DNA of 64,000 nucleotides from Lachnospiraceae bacterium C1.1 (GTDB taxonomy: Bacteria; Bacillota; Clostridia; Lachnospirales; Lachnospiraceae). Each line of letters opens with the position of its first letter. Positions within the stretch are counted from its first letter, which is position 1. The notes beneath the pieces are model-generated. The model did no database searches and was not told where the DNA came from. It saw only the letters and a program-made list of their open reading frames with translations. Location: contig JAUISW010000001.1 in NCBI GenBank assembly GCA_030434875.1, positions 569,501 through 633,500 on the forward strand. The letters run 5' to 3'. The position numbers and the translations under genes are program-made. This document shows, one piece after another, positions 27,017-36,410 of the stretch.

Positions 27017-28976
27017 TAGCGAAAAAGCCAGGATAGAAGAGCTCGTATCTATCCTGAATGATGCTTCCAAGGCTTATTATAACGGCGAAGAAGAAAAAAT
27101 GTCCAACTTCGAGTGGGACGCATATTTCGATGAATTAAAGGCACTTGAGGATAAAACGGGCTATGTTATGCAGGAAAGTCCGACTCAAAGCACAGGATAT
27201 GAAGCGGAAGGCGGCAACAGAGAGGCACATGAATTTCCTGCACTTTCGCTGGCAAAGACTAAAAAAATATCGGATTTAACAGAATGGGCGGAAGACCGTG
27301 AAATCTGGCTCTCATGGAAGCTGGACGGCCTTACGCTTGTTTTGACTTATGATGATGGAAAAATAAGCAGAATACTGACAAGAGGAAATGGAACTGTCGG
27401 AAACAATATTACGGTTCTTAGGGATTCTATATCAGGTTTTCCTAAAAAAATAGACTATAAGGGTCATCTTGTGGTCAGAGGAGAAGCAACCATATCATAT
27501 CCTGATTTTGAGGAGATCAACGATATGATAGAAGATGATGATGAAAAATATGCTAATCCGAGAAATCTTGCCTCCGGAACACTCGCACTTTTAGATCCTG
27601 CGAAAGTTAAGGAAAGACATGTACATTTCAATGCCTTTACGCTTGTTCATATAGATGATGATATAAAATCCTGGGGCGAAAGAATGGATTTCCTTGAAAA
27701 GTCCGGTTTTACTGTAGTAGACAGGGAAAAGACAAATGCAGCCGGAATCGAGGATGCTGTTGCGCGTTGGACAGCTAAGGTTGAAAAAGGAGAAATGCCT
27801 ATTCCTGTGGATGGACTTGTTATTGTCTATGAGGATAATGATTATGCAATGACAGGATCAGTAACCGGACATCATGCTACAAGAGCAGGATTTGCATTTA
27901 AATGGCAAGATACAGAGGCAGAGACGGAGCTTGACTATATTGAATGGTCCTGCGCAGTATCCACTATTTCTCCGGTAGCGGTTTTCAAGCCGGTGCAGCT
28001 TGAGGGAACAACGGTTTCGCGAGCCTCACTCTGCAATCTTTCTGAGATAGAAAGACTTGGGATTGGTGGAAAAGGTAGCCTTATCAGATGTATAAAGGCC
28101 AATAAGATCATTCCCAAAATAGTAGGAGTTACAGAGAAAAAGGGAGAGGTTGAAATTCCTTCGGAATGCCCGGTCTGCCATGCGGCAACTGAGATACATA
28201 TCAGTGAAAACAGCGGGACAAAGACACTTCATTGTACAAATGCAGCGTGTCCGGCAAAACATCTTAAGAAATTTACACGTTTTGTAAGCAAGAGCGGAAT
28301 GGATATAGATGGCCTTTCAATTAAGACCATGCTGAGATTTATGAATGAAGGATTTATACATGATTTTTCAGATATTTATAAGCTTTCTCAACATTTTGAT
28401 ACTATAAAGGAAATGGAAGGCTTTGGTCAAAAATCAGTAGAAAATATGGCTCAGGCTATAGAGAAGAGTCGTGATGCAGATCCGGTAAAGTTTATATATG
28501 CTCTTTGCATACCTATGATCGGGACAGACGCGGCAAAGAAAATTATCGGAAAGCTTAATTTTGACGGATTCTTAAAGAGACTTGAAGAAAATCTCGGATT
28601 TGTTGAAATTGACGGAATCGGATCAGAAAAATCAAAATCTATTTGTGAATGGTATTCTGATGAAAAAAATGCTTCAGACCTCAAAAATCTCCTTAAGGAA
28701 GTTAAGGTTCAAAATGGCGGGGCAGAAGTAGATATAAACGGAAAGTGCGCCGGGCTCACATTTGTAATAACCGGAGATGTACATGAATACAAGAACAGAG
28801 CCGAATTTAAGGCATATGTTGAGTCGCAGAATGGCTCTGTAACAGGATCGGTTTCAAAGAAAACAGATTATCTTGTTAATAATGATATAGAAAGCAGTTC
28901 TTCAAAAAATAAAAAAGCTAAAGAATTGGGCATTCCGATCATAACGGAGAAAGAATTTATAGAACGCTTTGTATAA
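26991..28976 (+). CDS. ligA: Divergent NAD-dependent DNA ligase (LigA-like)
   Basis: The 661-residue protein has the LigA architecture: N-terminal Ia domain (ESPTQSTG), adenylation domain with K110 in WKLDG, OB fold, a four-Cys zinc finger (CPVC and CTNAACPAKH), helix-hairpin-helix repeats and a C-terminal BRCT domain. It is divergent: the usual RGDG appears as RGNG, and the motif IV Lys of DGVVIK is Val at 279 (DGLVIV). Motif III Glu (E165) and motif V Lys (FAFKW) remain. ATG 26991 with AAGGA upstream is chosen; an upstream in-frame Met at 26934 lies deep inside the previous gene. It may be a second, specialised ligase; a main LigA elsewhere would be expected. Confidence 0.85.
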   Translation: MAEKVLRDSSEKARIEELVSILNDASKAYYNGEEEKMSNFEWDAYFDELKALEDKTGYVMQESPTQSTGYEAEGGNREAHEFPALSLAKTKKISDLTEWAEDREIWLSWKLDGLTLVLTYDDGKISRILTRGNGTVGNNITVLRDSISGFPKKIDYKGHLVVRGEATISYPDFEEINDMIEDDDEKYANPRNLASGTLALLDPAKVKERHVHFNAFTLVHIDDDIKSWGERMDFLEKSGFTVVDREKTNAAGIEDAVARWTAKVEKGEMPIPVDGLVIVYEDNDYAMTGSVTGHHATRAGFAFKWQDTEAETELDYIEWSCAVSTISPVAVFKPVQLEGTTVSRASLCNLSEIERLGIGGKGSLIRCIKANKIIPKIVGVTEKKGEVEIPSECPVCHAATEIHISENSGTKTLHCTNAACPAKHLKKFTRFVSKSGMDIDGLSIKTMLRFMNEGFIHDFSDIYKLSQHFDTIKEMEGFGQKSVENMAQAIEKSRDADPVKFIYALCIPMIGTDAAKKIIGKLNFDGFLKRLEENLGFVEIDGIGSEKSKSICEWYSDEKNASDLKNLLKEVKVQNGGAEVDINGKCAGLTFVITGDVHEYKNRAEFKAYVESQNGSVTGSVSKKTDYLVNNDIESSSSKNKKAKELGIPIITEKEFIERFV

Positions 28977-29050
28977 TTTGTAATCCTGTGTTACAATGAG
29001 ATGAAAGTTGTTGTTCACATTGTTGGAATGATTACACAGGAGGAATCATT

Positions 29051-29590
29051 ATGGCAAACAAATATGCGGGAACACAGACCGAGAAAAACCTCGAAACAGC
29101 ATTTGCAGGAGAATCTCAGGCAAGAAACAAGTATACTTATTTTGCATCTGTTGCAAAAAAGGAAGGCTATGAGCAGATAGCTGCACTTTTCCAGAAGACA
29201 GCAGACAATGAGAAGGAGCATGCAAAACTCTGGTTTAAGGAGCTTGAGGGTATAGGCGATACCAAGGCTAATCTTGCAGCAGCTGCTGATGGTGAGAACT
29301 ACGAGTGGACCGACATGTATGATGGCTTTGCAAAGACTGCCGAAGAGGAAGGCTTTAAGGCTCTGGCCGCTAAATTCAGACTTGTTGCTGAGATCGAGAA
29401 GCACCACGAGGAAAGATATCGTGCTCTTCTTAAGAATGTGGAGACCGCACAGGTATTTGAAAAGAGCGAAGTTAAAGTTTGGGAATGCCGTAACTGTGGA
29501 CATATCGTTGTTGGAACAAAGGCTCCGGAAGTTTGTCCTACCTGCTTACATCCAAAGAGCTTCTTTGAAATCCACGAGGAGAATTATTAA
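29051..29590 (+). CDS. rbr: Rubrerythrin
   Basis: This is a peroxide-reducing non-haem iron protein of anaerobes, 179 residues. The N-terminal four-helix di-iron domain contains the paired Glu/His motifs ([29 protein letters not shown]). The C-terminal rubredoxin-like site is CRNCGHIV and CPTCLHP. A strong GGAGG precedes the ATG. It is a single-gene unit. Confidence 0.95.
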   Translation: MANKYAGTQTEKNLETAFAGESQARNKYTYFASVAKKEGYEQIAALFQKTADNEKEHAKLWFKELEGIGDTKANLAAAADGENYEWTDMYDGFAKTAEEEGFKALAAKFRLVAEIEKHHEERYRALLKNVETAQVFEKSEVKVWECRNCGHIVVGTKAPEVCPTCLHPKSFFEIHEENY

Positions 29591-29711
29591 TAGTTATTAT
29601 ACATTTACTAACGTGACAGACTGATGAGGTCTGATTTAGCTCGGGACAGTTGAAAAAGCTGCCTCGGGCTTTTTGATGCTTTGCAGCAAAAATCTATAGT
29701 TTTTTGTTTAG

Positions 29712-29771
29712 GATTTCTCTTGTTGCGTTCCTCGTAGGAACTTTGAGGCGAACAGCGTAATAGGCGAAATC
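29712..29771. repeat. Dispersed repeat, copy D
   Basis: GATTTCTCTTGTTGCG begins the copy, then the GTTCCTCGTAGGAAC core, and GCGTAATAGGCGAAATC ends it in inverted orientation. It matches copies A to C and lies between rubrerythrin and the sulfatase gene. Confidence 0.78.
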
Positions 29772-29882
29772 CCGAAACAAAACCTCTAATTTTTGCATTC
29801 AGTCTGCTTTCTTGACACATTTGGAAAACGTATATAAAATAAATTAGTTGTGAACTAAATATGAAAGGTTTGTATATTAAAA

Positions 29883-31745
29883 ATGAAGTTTTTTTCAAAT
29901 GAGTCAAAAGAAAAGAGGAGCATAAAGTTTTTCGAAAATAAAATCCTTAATAATATAAAAAATATAATACTCCTTATAGTGTTACCCTTTTTAAGCTTTT
30001 ACAGCATGGAATACTTCATTCGTGATCCATGGGATGAGAAGTGGGGGCTTAAATTATCACTGCTTATAATAAATGCAGTTTTTTACGAATTGCTGAATCT
30101 CTTTCTTCTTTTTATAACAGGAAGACTCAGATGGTCACTGCGCATAGAGGCCGTTATTCTCTGTTTTTTAGGCTTTCTGGAATATTATCTTCAGAGATTC
30201 AGGGGAAAACCGCTTCTTCCATGGGATTTTTCCTCGATAAGTACAGCGGCAAGCGTGGCCAATAATTATGACTATTCTCTTGATAAGCGGGCAATTACCG
30301 CGCTGGTATGTTTTATACTAATTCTGATAGCAGCACAGCTGGCTGATCTGAAGATCGTAGGGATAAAGAATAATAAAAAGGTTCTTATAACAAGGATTGC
30401 AGGTGCCCTGCTCTCATTTATTCTGATCTTTCCTTATGCGGCATATTGCCAGAGTGCAACAACGATCAAGAAATACAAGGTCTATGATAAGCTTTTCACA
30501 CCTACTACAATGACATGGAGAGACGGTGTGGCATTTGCTTTTATTTATGATCTTCAGTTTATGACTGTCGATACTCCGGCAGGCTATTCAAAATCTGCCG
30601 AAACTGCACTTTTGGAACAGTATGCGGCTTCTTCGGAAAGTTCGAATGATCTGCCTAACATAATTGTTATAATGGATGAGGCATTTTCTGATCCGCAGGT
30701 TCTTGCTCCGTTTACAACAAATGAAGACTATATGCCGTTTATGCATTCTCTTATGAATGATGCGGAAAATACAATAAGTGGTTATCTTAATACATCTATT
30801 GTCGGAGGAAATACACCGAATACCGAATTTGAATTCCTTACAGGACACAGTCTGGCATTTCTGCCTACAGGAAGTATTCCTTACCAGCAGTTTGTTACAT
30901 CTGAAATTGATGCAATGCCGACCTACCTTAAGAGTTTAGGTTACAATACCCTTGCGATGCATCCTTACAAAGCAACAGGATGGGACAGAGACAGAGTATA
31001 TCCGCTGATCGGTTTTGATGACATGCATTTTGTTGACTACTTTGAGGCTAAAAATCCAAAGTATATAAGGGATTATATTTCAGATGAAAGCCTTTTTGAA
31101 GTAATTGAAGAAGAATATGAGAAAAATAAGAGCACGGGAGAGCCATTCTTCTCATTTAATGTTACAATGCAGAATCATTCCGAATATTCCGGAGAGTATG
31201 ATAATTTTACACCTGATATAACAATTGATGGAGTAGAAGGTGATAAGCTGATAACAAGGTATCTGTCGCTTGAAAAGATTACAGACGCAGCCCTTCAGGA
31301 TATGGTAGAATATTTTGAGAAGGTTGATGATAAGACCATAATAGTATTTTTCGGAGATCATCAGCCAACTGATTATGTTGTCGAACCCATTTGGAATCTT
31401 GCAGGAAAAAAAGGATCAGATCTGACCTTTGAGGAGACAACAGATCGTTACCGTGTGCCTTTTATTATCTGGGCAAATTATGATATTGATGAGGCAAGCG
31501 GAATTGAGACCAGTGCAAATTATCTTGGTAATCTTACGCTTGAAGCAGCAGGTGTACCGCTCAGTCCTTACAGAGGATTTTTATCCGATTTTTCTAAAAA
31601 ATACCCTGTTATAAGTGCGATTCATGTTACTGATGCAGATGGAAATGACGGCTCGGTAGAGGATATGAACGCTGACGGAAGCCTTATAGAATACGAAAAG
31701 ATGCAGTATTATGAACTTTTTGATGACAAGGATGATTATGAATAA
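29883..31745 (+). CDS. LtaS-type membrane sulfatase (phosphoglycerol transferase family)
   Basis: This is a 620-residue protein with about five N-terminal membrane helices and an extracellular sulfatase-fold domain, as in lipoteichoic acid synthases. The active-site Glu is in IVIMDEAFSD, the catalytic Thr is in GNTPNTEFEFLTG, and metal ligands include HPYK, FNVTMQNH and GDHQP. It probably transfers glycerol-phosphate or a similar group to a cell-surface polymer. It overlaps the next gene, so both may act on the same envelope polymer. Confidence 0.88.
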   Translation: MKFFSNESKEKRSIKFFENKILNNIKNIILLIVLPFLSFYSMEYFIRDPWDEKWGLKLSLLIINAVFYELLNLFLLFITGRLRWSLRIEAVILCFLGFLEYYLQRFRGKPLLPWDFSSISTAASVANNYDYSLDKRAITALVCFILILIAAQLADLKIVGIKNNKKVLITRIAGALLSFILIFPYAAYCQSATTIKKYKVYDKLFTPTTMTWRDGVAFAFIYDLQFMTVDTPAGYSKSAETALLEQYAASSESSNDLPNIIVIMDEAFSDPQVLAPFTTNEDYMPFMHSLMNDAENTISGYLNTSIVGGNTPNTEFEFLTGHSLAFLPTGSIPYQQFVTSEIDAMPTYLKSLGYNTLAMHPYKATGWDRDRVYPLIGFDDMHFVDYFEAKNPKYIRDYISDESLFEVIEEEYEKNKSTGEPFFSFNVTMQNHSEYSGEYDNFTPDITIDGVEGDKLITRYLSLEKITDAALQDMVEYFEKVDDKTIIVFFGDHQPTDYVVEPIWNLAGKKGSDLTFEETTDRYRVPFIIWANYDIDEASGIETSANYLGNLTLEAAGVPLSPYRGFLSDFSKKYPVISAIHVTDADGNDGSVEDMNADGSLIEYEKMQYYELFDDKDDYE

Positions 31746-34497
31746 AATAAAAAAAGAAACTCGAAATTTTTATATTTTCTCATTCATTTTGCCATTTGCC
31801 GCTACTATGCTGCTATTTATCATAAGCGGTATCTTTCCCTTTGGGGATAAGACTTTTTTAAGAAAAGATTTTTACCAGCAGTACACACCGTTTTTCTATG
31901 AATTTTATAACAAAATGAAGAACGGTGAGTCACTGTTTTATTCATGGAAGGCAGGAATAGGTGCGAATTTCCTTGCGGTTTATGTATATTATCTTGCAAG
32001 TCCGCTGAATTTCTTAAGTCTCTTGTTCCCGGAAAAATATATTCTTGAGTTTATGAGCTATATGGTCGTTATAAAGACCGGTCTTATGGGAATGACTTTT
32101 TCACATTATCTGAGACGCAGATTTGACCGTACAGATTATGCGATCAGCCTTTTTGGAATGGCTTATGCCTTCAGTGGTTTTATGGCAGCCTACAACTGGA
32201 ATGTCATGTGGATGGATGTGCTCGTGCTGACACCGCTTGTCATATTAGGACTGGAATATGTCCAGGCTGGGAAAAAGCCTTATCTTTACTGTATTACATT
32301 GGCTCTTTCTATTTATACAAACTATTATCTATCGATAATGCTCTGTATTTATCTAGTGATCGATTTTATTGCATTATCTGTAAAGAATGGATTCAGATTA
32401 AGCGGTTTTATAAGATTTGGCTGGTATTCACTCATTGCCGGTGCAGTTGGTGCGGTGCTGATGCTCCCTGAGCTTGCAGCGCTTCAGTTTACTTCATTTA
32501 CAAGTTCTAAATTTCCGACAGAGCGCATATTTTATATGAAGATTCCTGAAATATTTGGAAGGCATCTTATTGGTGTAACGACAGAGACAGGACTTGATCA
32601 TTGGCCGAATATATACTGTGGATTATTTACGGTATTTCTTTTGAGCCTTTATTTTGCGACAAGAAGGATAGCGTTAAAAGAGAAGATAGTTAATATTTGT
32701 GTCATATTATTTTTCCTTTTGAGTTATAACTTAAATCAGCTGAATTACATATGGCATGGTATGAATTATCCGGACTCGCTTCCGGCAAGACAGTCGTATC
32801 TTTATATAGTTCTTTTGCTGACTATCGCTTACGAAGGGTTTTTACATCTGCGTGACTCCGGGAAAATTGCTTATTATACATCTATGGTGATCGCGGTTGC
32901 TGGTATTTTTGCCGTCTTGCTTTTAGATCATGATGATGCATTAAGTAAGGACACCTTTATCTTCAATATAAGCTTTGCTATAGCCTGGTTTGCATTTTTT
33001 ATGATATACAGAGAGGTGAAAAGAACTTCTAAGGATTTCGGATACAGTTTTGTTGTCATTTTATTCTTTATGGCGGTAGAGCTTACGGCAAATCAATTCT
33101 ATACAAACGGACATTCAATATCCAGAACAGATTATTTTAAGTCGTTTGCTTCATACAGAGAACTCAATGAAAATGTTGAAAAGCTGAATAAGGCTTCCGA
33201 TAATCCATTGGGAAGAGTTGATGAGATAAAAAGAAAGATAAGAAATAATTCAATGATGATCGGATTTTCATCATTGTCATGCTTTTCATCAACAAACAAC
33301 GGTCTTATCAAGAAATACTGTGATCGATATGGACTGGAGAACAGCAGAGTATTTTATCTGAATGAAGGTGTCACAGCGCTTTCGGCAGCAATTATGGGGC
33401 AGCATTACACACTTGTGCCGGCAAATGCCAGCTGGAGTGCAGACGATATAGCAGATAAGATTTCAACTTCTGCAGGATCAGAGCTTTATGCGCTTAAATA
33501 TACTTTGCCGGCAGGATATGTGCTTCATACAGATTCGCCGCTTTTATTTGATTCGATAGAAGACTGCGATGATATTATAAAGGGCGAGAAGACAGGATTT
33601 GGCTACGGAAGTAATCCTTTAAATATTGAAAACGACCTTTTGGATGAACTTGGCATTAAGAGTCAGGCGTTTGACCTTATTGAGCATATAGAGTTGGAAA
33701 ATGCTAAAACAGCAGACTTGACCTATGAGTCAGATTGTCACCTCTATTTATATGACAGTACAAAGACAAAGTCGGATATGAAGGTTGCTTTCAGTGATGG
33801 AAGCAGCGAACTGACTTATGCTTCAAGAAAGTATAAATATGTGCTTGATCTTGGATATCATAAAAAGGGAACCAAGGTAAAGTTTAAGAGCACCGGAGAC
33901 GGCGGAAAGATTGATTTTAGGATTTATAAGTTAAATACAGAGGCAATGGATGAGTTTACGAATATGATCAATTCTTCTGAAAGAGTTGAAAATATTGTAA
34001 GAACAGATAATAAATTGACCGGAGATATTGACCTTTCAGCTGATGGACATCTGGTATTTCAGATTCCTTATGAAAAAGGGTGGACTCTTAAAGTTGATGG
34101 TATTGAGAAGGAAATTGAGACTTTTGACAGCCTTTATATCAGCACTCCGCTGGAAGCAGGTCACCATAGGATAGAACTCAGTTTTTATCCTGAAGGATTT
34201 AATGAAGGTCTTATAATCAGTCTGCTTGCGGTTCTTCTTATAGCCATCTCATTCTTTATGGAAAGCAGGACAGGTGTTAAAATCCTTCGTGCTATGTCCC
34301 CGATCTCACAGCCATTTGATGAGGCTGAGGAGCTTAAGGCATTAGAAAGACTTGAAAAAGAAAAAGCCCGTGAACGCGAACGTGAAAGAGAGAGAGAAGA
34401 AGAGGAGAGAGAAAAGGGCAGAGAAAAAGGGGATGATAAGGATAAAAAGAAGGAAGATGACGAAAACGGAATCCCCGGCGGATTAGTCGGGGTCTGA
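31738..34497 (+). CDS. YfhO-family membrane protein
   Basis: This is a large membrane protein of about 919 residues with a dozen or more hydrophobic segments and an extracellular C-terminal domain, matching the YfhO family (GT-C-like, implicated in glycosylating teichoic acids). The conserved early motif DFYQQYTPFFYEF is present. The last 50 residues are an extreme run of Glu, Arg, Lys and Asp after the final membrane helix. The start at 31738 overlaps the upstream stop by 8 bases; other in-frame ATGs lie at 31711 and 31726. Its 3' end overlaps the converging Crp/Fnr gene by 15 bases. Confidence 0.82.
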   Translation: MNKIKKETRNFYIFSFILPFAATMLLFIISGIFPFGDKTFLRKDFYQQYTPFFYEFYNKMKNGESLFYSWKAGIGANFLAVYVYYLASPLNFLSLLFPEKYILEFMSYMVVIKTGLMGMTFSHYLRRRFDRTDYAISLFGMAYAFSGFMAAYNWNVMWMDVLVLTPLVILGLEYVQAGKKPYLYCITLALSIYTNYYLSIMLCIYLVIDFIALSVKNGFRLSGFIRFGWYSLIAGAVGAVLMLPELAALQFTSFTSSKFPTERIFYMKIPEIFGRHLIGVTTETGLDHWPNIYCGLFTVFLLSLYFATRRIALKEKIVNICVILFFLLSYNLNQLNYIWHGMNYPDSLPARQSYLYIVLLLTIAYEGFLHLRDSGKIAYYTSMVIAVAGIFAVLLLDHDDALSKDTFIFNISFAIAWFAFFMIYREVKRTSKDFGYSFVVILFFMAVELTANQFYTNGHSISRTDYFKSFASYRELNENVEKLNKASDNPLGRVDEIKRKIRNNSMMIGFSSLSCFSSTNNGLIKKYCDRYGLENSRVFYLNEGVTALSAAIMGQHYTLVPANASWSADDIADKISTSAGSELYALKYTLPAGYVLHTDSPLLFDSIEDCDDIIKGEKTGFGYGSNPLNIENDLLDELGIKSQAFDLIEHIELENAKTADLTYESDCHLYLYDSTKTKSDMKVAFSDGSSELTYASRKYKYVLDLGYHKKGTKVKFKSTGDGGKIDFRIYKLNTEAMDEFTNMINSSERVENIVRTDNKLTGDIDLSADGHLVFQIPYEKGWTLKVDGIEKEIETFDSLYISTPLEAGHHRIELSFYPEGFNEGLIISLLAVLLIAISFFMESRTGVKILRAMSPISQPFDEAEELKALERLEKEKAREREREREREEEEREKGREKGDDKDKKKEDDENGIPGGLVGV

Positions 34498-35094
34498 AAG
34501 AAGAGTTACTTCACCACGGGAAAGCTGCAAACGACCTTCGCGTTCAAGATATTTAAGAACGCGGCTCACCACTTCACGAGCGGTGCCTAAGTTGTTTGCA
34601 ATAGTCTCGTGGGTGATCTTTAAATTCTTGCTTTTCTGCAATTCTGACTCAGATCTTAAATAGTTAAGTATGCGCGTGTCCATACTGTTCCAGAGTATAT
34701 CGTTTACAAGCCCGATAACTGACTGCATTCTTTGCGCAAAGGTTTCGTTTACGGTCGCTGCTACGAGAGGATGGTCTTTTATTTTTTGATAACTGCCTAC
34801 AGAAAGTCGTTCGAGAATGCAGTTATCGGCTGCTTCAATAAAAATATCAAAACTTACGGCATTAAAGGCGCAGGAAGCCGAGAAAAGGCAAAGCTCGCCC
34901 TTGCCAAGTCTATAGAGGGTGATCTCGCGTCCCTCGGGTGAGATTATAAAAACACGGAGAACACCTGAGTCAACCATGAAAAGTCCCTCGCAAATATCAG
35001 AAGGAGAGTGAACAGACTCTCCTTTTTTATATGTCTTTTTTTCGATCTTTATATCTTTGACATCAGTCGCTTCTATCAATTCCTGTAAATTCAT
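34483..35094 (-). CDS. Crp/Fnr-family transcriptional regulator
   Basis: This is a 203-residue regulator with an N-terminal cyclic-nucleotide-type beta-roll domain and a C-terminal winged helix (THETIANNLGTAREVVSRVLKYLE). No cluster of Cys typical of Fnr is visible at the N-terminus. The protein contains only three Cys, in ICEG, LCLFSASCAF and DNCIL, so direct iron-sulfur sensing is uncertain. It is divergent from an iron-sulfur membrane protein gene, with a GTGAC-N3-GTCAC palindrome between them. Confidence 0.9.
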   Translation of the reverse strand: MNLQELIEATDVKDIKIEKKTYKKGESVHSPSDICEGLFMVDSGVLRVFIISPEGREITLYRLGKGELCLFSASCAFNAVSFDIFIEAADNCILERLSVGSYQKIKDHPLVAATVNETFAQRMQSVIGLVNDILWNSMDTRILNYLRSESELQKSKNLKITHETIANNLGTAREVVSRVLKYLEREGRLQLSRGEVTLLSDPD

Positions 35095-35120
35095 GATATT
35101 TATCCCTTTTTTATTCTAAT

Positions 35121-35133
35121 GTGACTTTGTCAC
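35121..35133. promoter_or_regulatory. Candidate Crp/Fnr operator
   Basis: GTGACTTTGTCAC is a perfect 5+5 palindrome with the TGTGAC/GTCAC(T) half-sites expected for this family. It lies 26 bases upstream of the regulator gene and 81 bases upstream of the divergent membrane protein gene, and could serve both. Confidence 0.65.
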
Positions 35134-35214
35134 TGAAAAGATTTTTTACCAGATATAGAATTACTATATCTTAACAAGATAATCTTATCATAAATTGAAA
35201 GGGACTGAATTAAA

Positions 35215-35688
35215 ATGATCAGAAAATTTTACAGTAAATATGGATTTGCAATATTACTTGCCTACCTTGTGGCTGCTTATTTCCTGCCTCCACTCGGAGT
35301 AATAGCTGTTATATGCATGATGGCACCGGTTATTTTTGCCCTGGCAGGCAAAGGAAGATACTGGTGTGGAAATTACTGCCCCAGGGGAAATTTCTTCCAG
35401 AATGTGACATGCCATATTTCACGAAAAAAGCCTATACCCGTATTTTTTAAGAGTGTAGGATTCAGAGTATTCATGGTAGCTTTCATAATCGGAAATTTCT
35501 CCTATGGAATATATAATGCAGGCGGTGATATCGCAGCAATAGGTATGGTATTTTACAGGATAATCGTGATCACAACAATAGTGGGAATCATATTTAATGC
35601 GGCATTCATGCCAAGAACATGGTGCTCCTTCTGCCCGATGGGATCAATTGCGACTTTTATAACCTTCCTTAAGAAAAAAGAAAAATAA
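35215..35688 (+). CDS. Membrane protein with 4Fe-4S binding motifs (NapH/YccM-like)
   Basis: This is a 157-residue membrane protein with four hydrophobic segments and two cytoplasmic cysteine motifs, WCGNYCPRGN near residue 47 and WCSFCPMGS near 141, as found in polyferredoxin-type electron carriers of the NapH/NosR group. It is half the size of NapH and lacks a classic ferredoxin tail. Placement opposite a Crp/Fnr regulator suggests redox or nitrosative-stress control. A link to hydroxylamine reductase is known in other anaerobes but that gene is not in this window. Confidence 0.75.
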   Translation: MIRKFYSKYGFAILLAYLVAAYFLPPLGVIAVICMMAPVIFALAGKGRYWCGNYCPRGNFFQNVTCHISRKKPIPVFFKSVGFRVFMVAFIIGNFSYGIYNAGGDIAAIGMVFYRIIVITTIVGIIFNAAFMPRTWCSFCPMGSIATFITFLKKKEK

Positions 35689-35708
35689 TACGTCAGGCAG
35701 GTGAGTCA

Positions 35709-36008
35709 TTAACCTTCCATGACATCCATTAACGGAAAGGGGATTACATTTTTTGGCTCATGTTTTCGAGCATTCCATAAAGTAAGTTTTTGTTGCATAT
35801 TCATCCAGCTTTCGACGGAAGTGTTCGTTGCTTTACCGATTCTCAAGGCCATTTCCGGGCTTAAAGAAACTTTTTCGTTTACAAACTCGGACAGCGATTT
35901 TCTGCTTACTCCAAGCATGCGTGCAGTCTCGGTTACCGTTAAGTTTAAAGGTTTCATTACATCTTCCAGAAAAACAGTTCCGGGATGTGTTGGTTTTCTT
36001 GTCATCAT
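35709..36008 (-). CDS. higA: HigA-family antitoxin
   Basis: This is a Xre-type helix-turn-helix antitoxin of about 99 residues. The family signature HPGTVFLEDVMKPL is followed by the DNA-binding helices TVTETARMLGVSRKSLSEF. ATG 36008 is preferred because AAGGAAGG lies 9 bases upstream; ATG 36017 practically overlaps that site. It follows the toxin gene with only a few bases between, the standard higBA order. Confidence 0.92.
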   Translation of the reverse strand: MMTRKPTHPGTVFLEDVMKPLNLTVTETARMLGVSRKSLSEFVNEKVSLSPEMALRIGKATNTSVESWMNMQQKLTLWNARKHEPKNVIPFPLMDVMEG

Positions 36009-36023
36009 GGTAGCCATCCTTCC

Positions 36024-36302
36024 TTAGTGATAATCCATATAATCTACCAAGTATGCATCCTGACCTTCGAAGTAAAACGTTATTCTCCAGTTTCCGTTTA
36101 CGGTGACAGACCACATGTCACGTTTATCACCCTTTAATGAATGTAAGCGATAACCGGGAAGGTTCATATCCTGTGGATCTATGCTTGCATCTAATCTGTC
36201 CAGCATTCTGGCAAGTTTTGTTGCGTGCTCAGGTTGGATGCCCTTCTTGGATCCGGTTGTATAGAATTCTCTTAAACCTTTGTGTGCAAATGATTTAATC
36301 AT
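36024..36302 (-). CDS. higB: HigB-family toxin (RelE-like mRNA interferase)
   Basis: This is a 92-residue ribosome-dependent RNase toxin of the RelE/HigB superfamily. Typical segments are KGLREFYTTG, the RLHSLKGDKRDMWSVTVNGNWR core and the C-terminal EGQDAYLVDYMDYH, which includes the conserved basic and aromatic residues. It is transcribed first, ahead of higA. Its start codon lies at the expected transcription start of a consensus promoter, so the mRNA may be leaderless. Confidence 0.92.
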   Translation of the reverse strand: MIKSFAHKGLREFYTTGSKKGIQPEHATKLARMLDRLDASIDPQDMNLPGYRLHSLKGDKRDMWSVTVNGNWRITFYFEGQDAYLVDYMDYH

Positions 36303-36308
36303 GTATAT

Positions 36309-36337
36309 ATTATAACCTGTAACGTATCGGGTGTCAA
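36309..36337 (-). promoter_or_regulatory. Consensus promoter of higBA
   Basis: On the minus strand TTGACA, a 17-base spacer and TATAAT are all perfect consensus. The -10 ends 6 bases before the higB ATG, so transcription should begin at or next to the A of the start codon. Confidence 0.88.
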
Positions 36338-36410
36338 ATCTGGCAATTGGTATATTTCCATTATATTTTCATAATATGAAAAAATTTTAAAATTTTGAAA
36401 AGTGCTTCGC

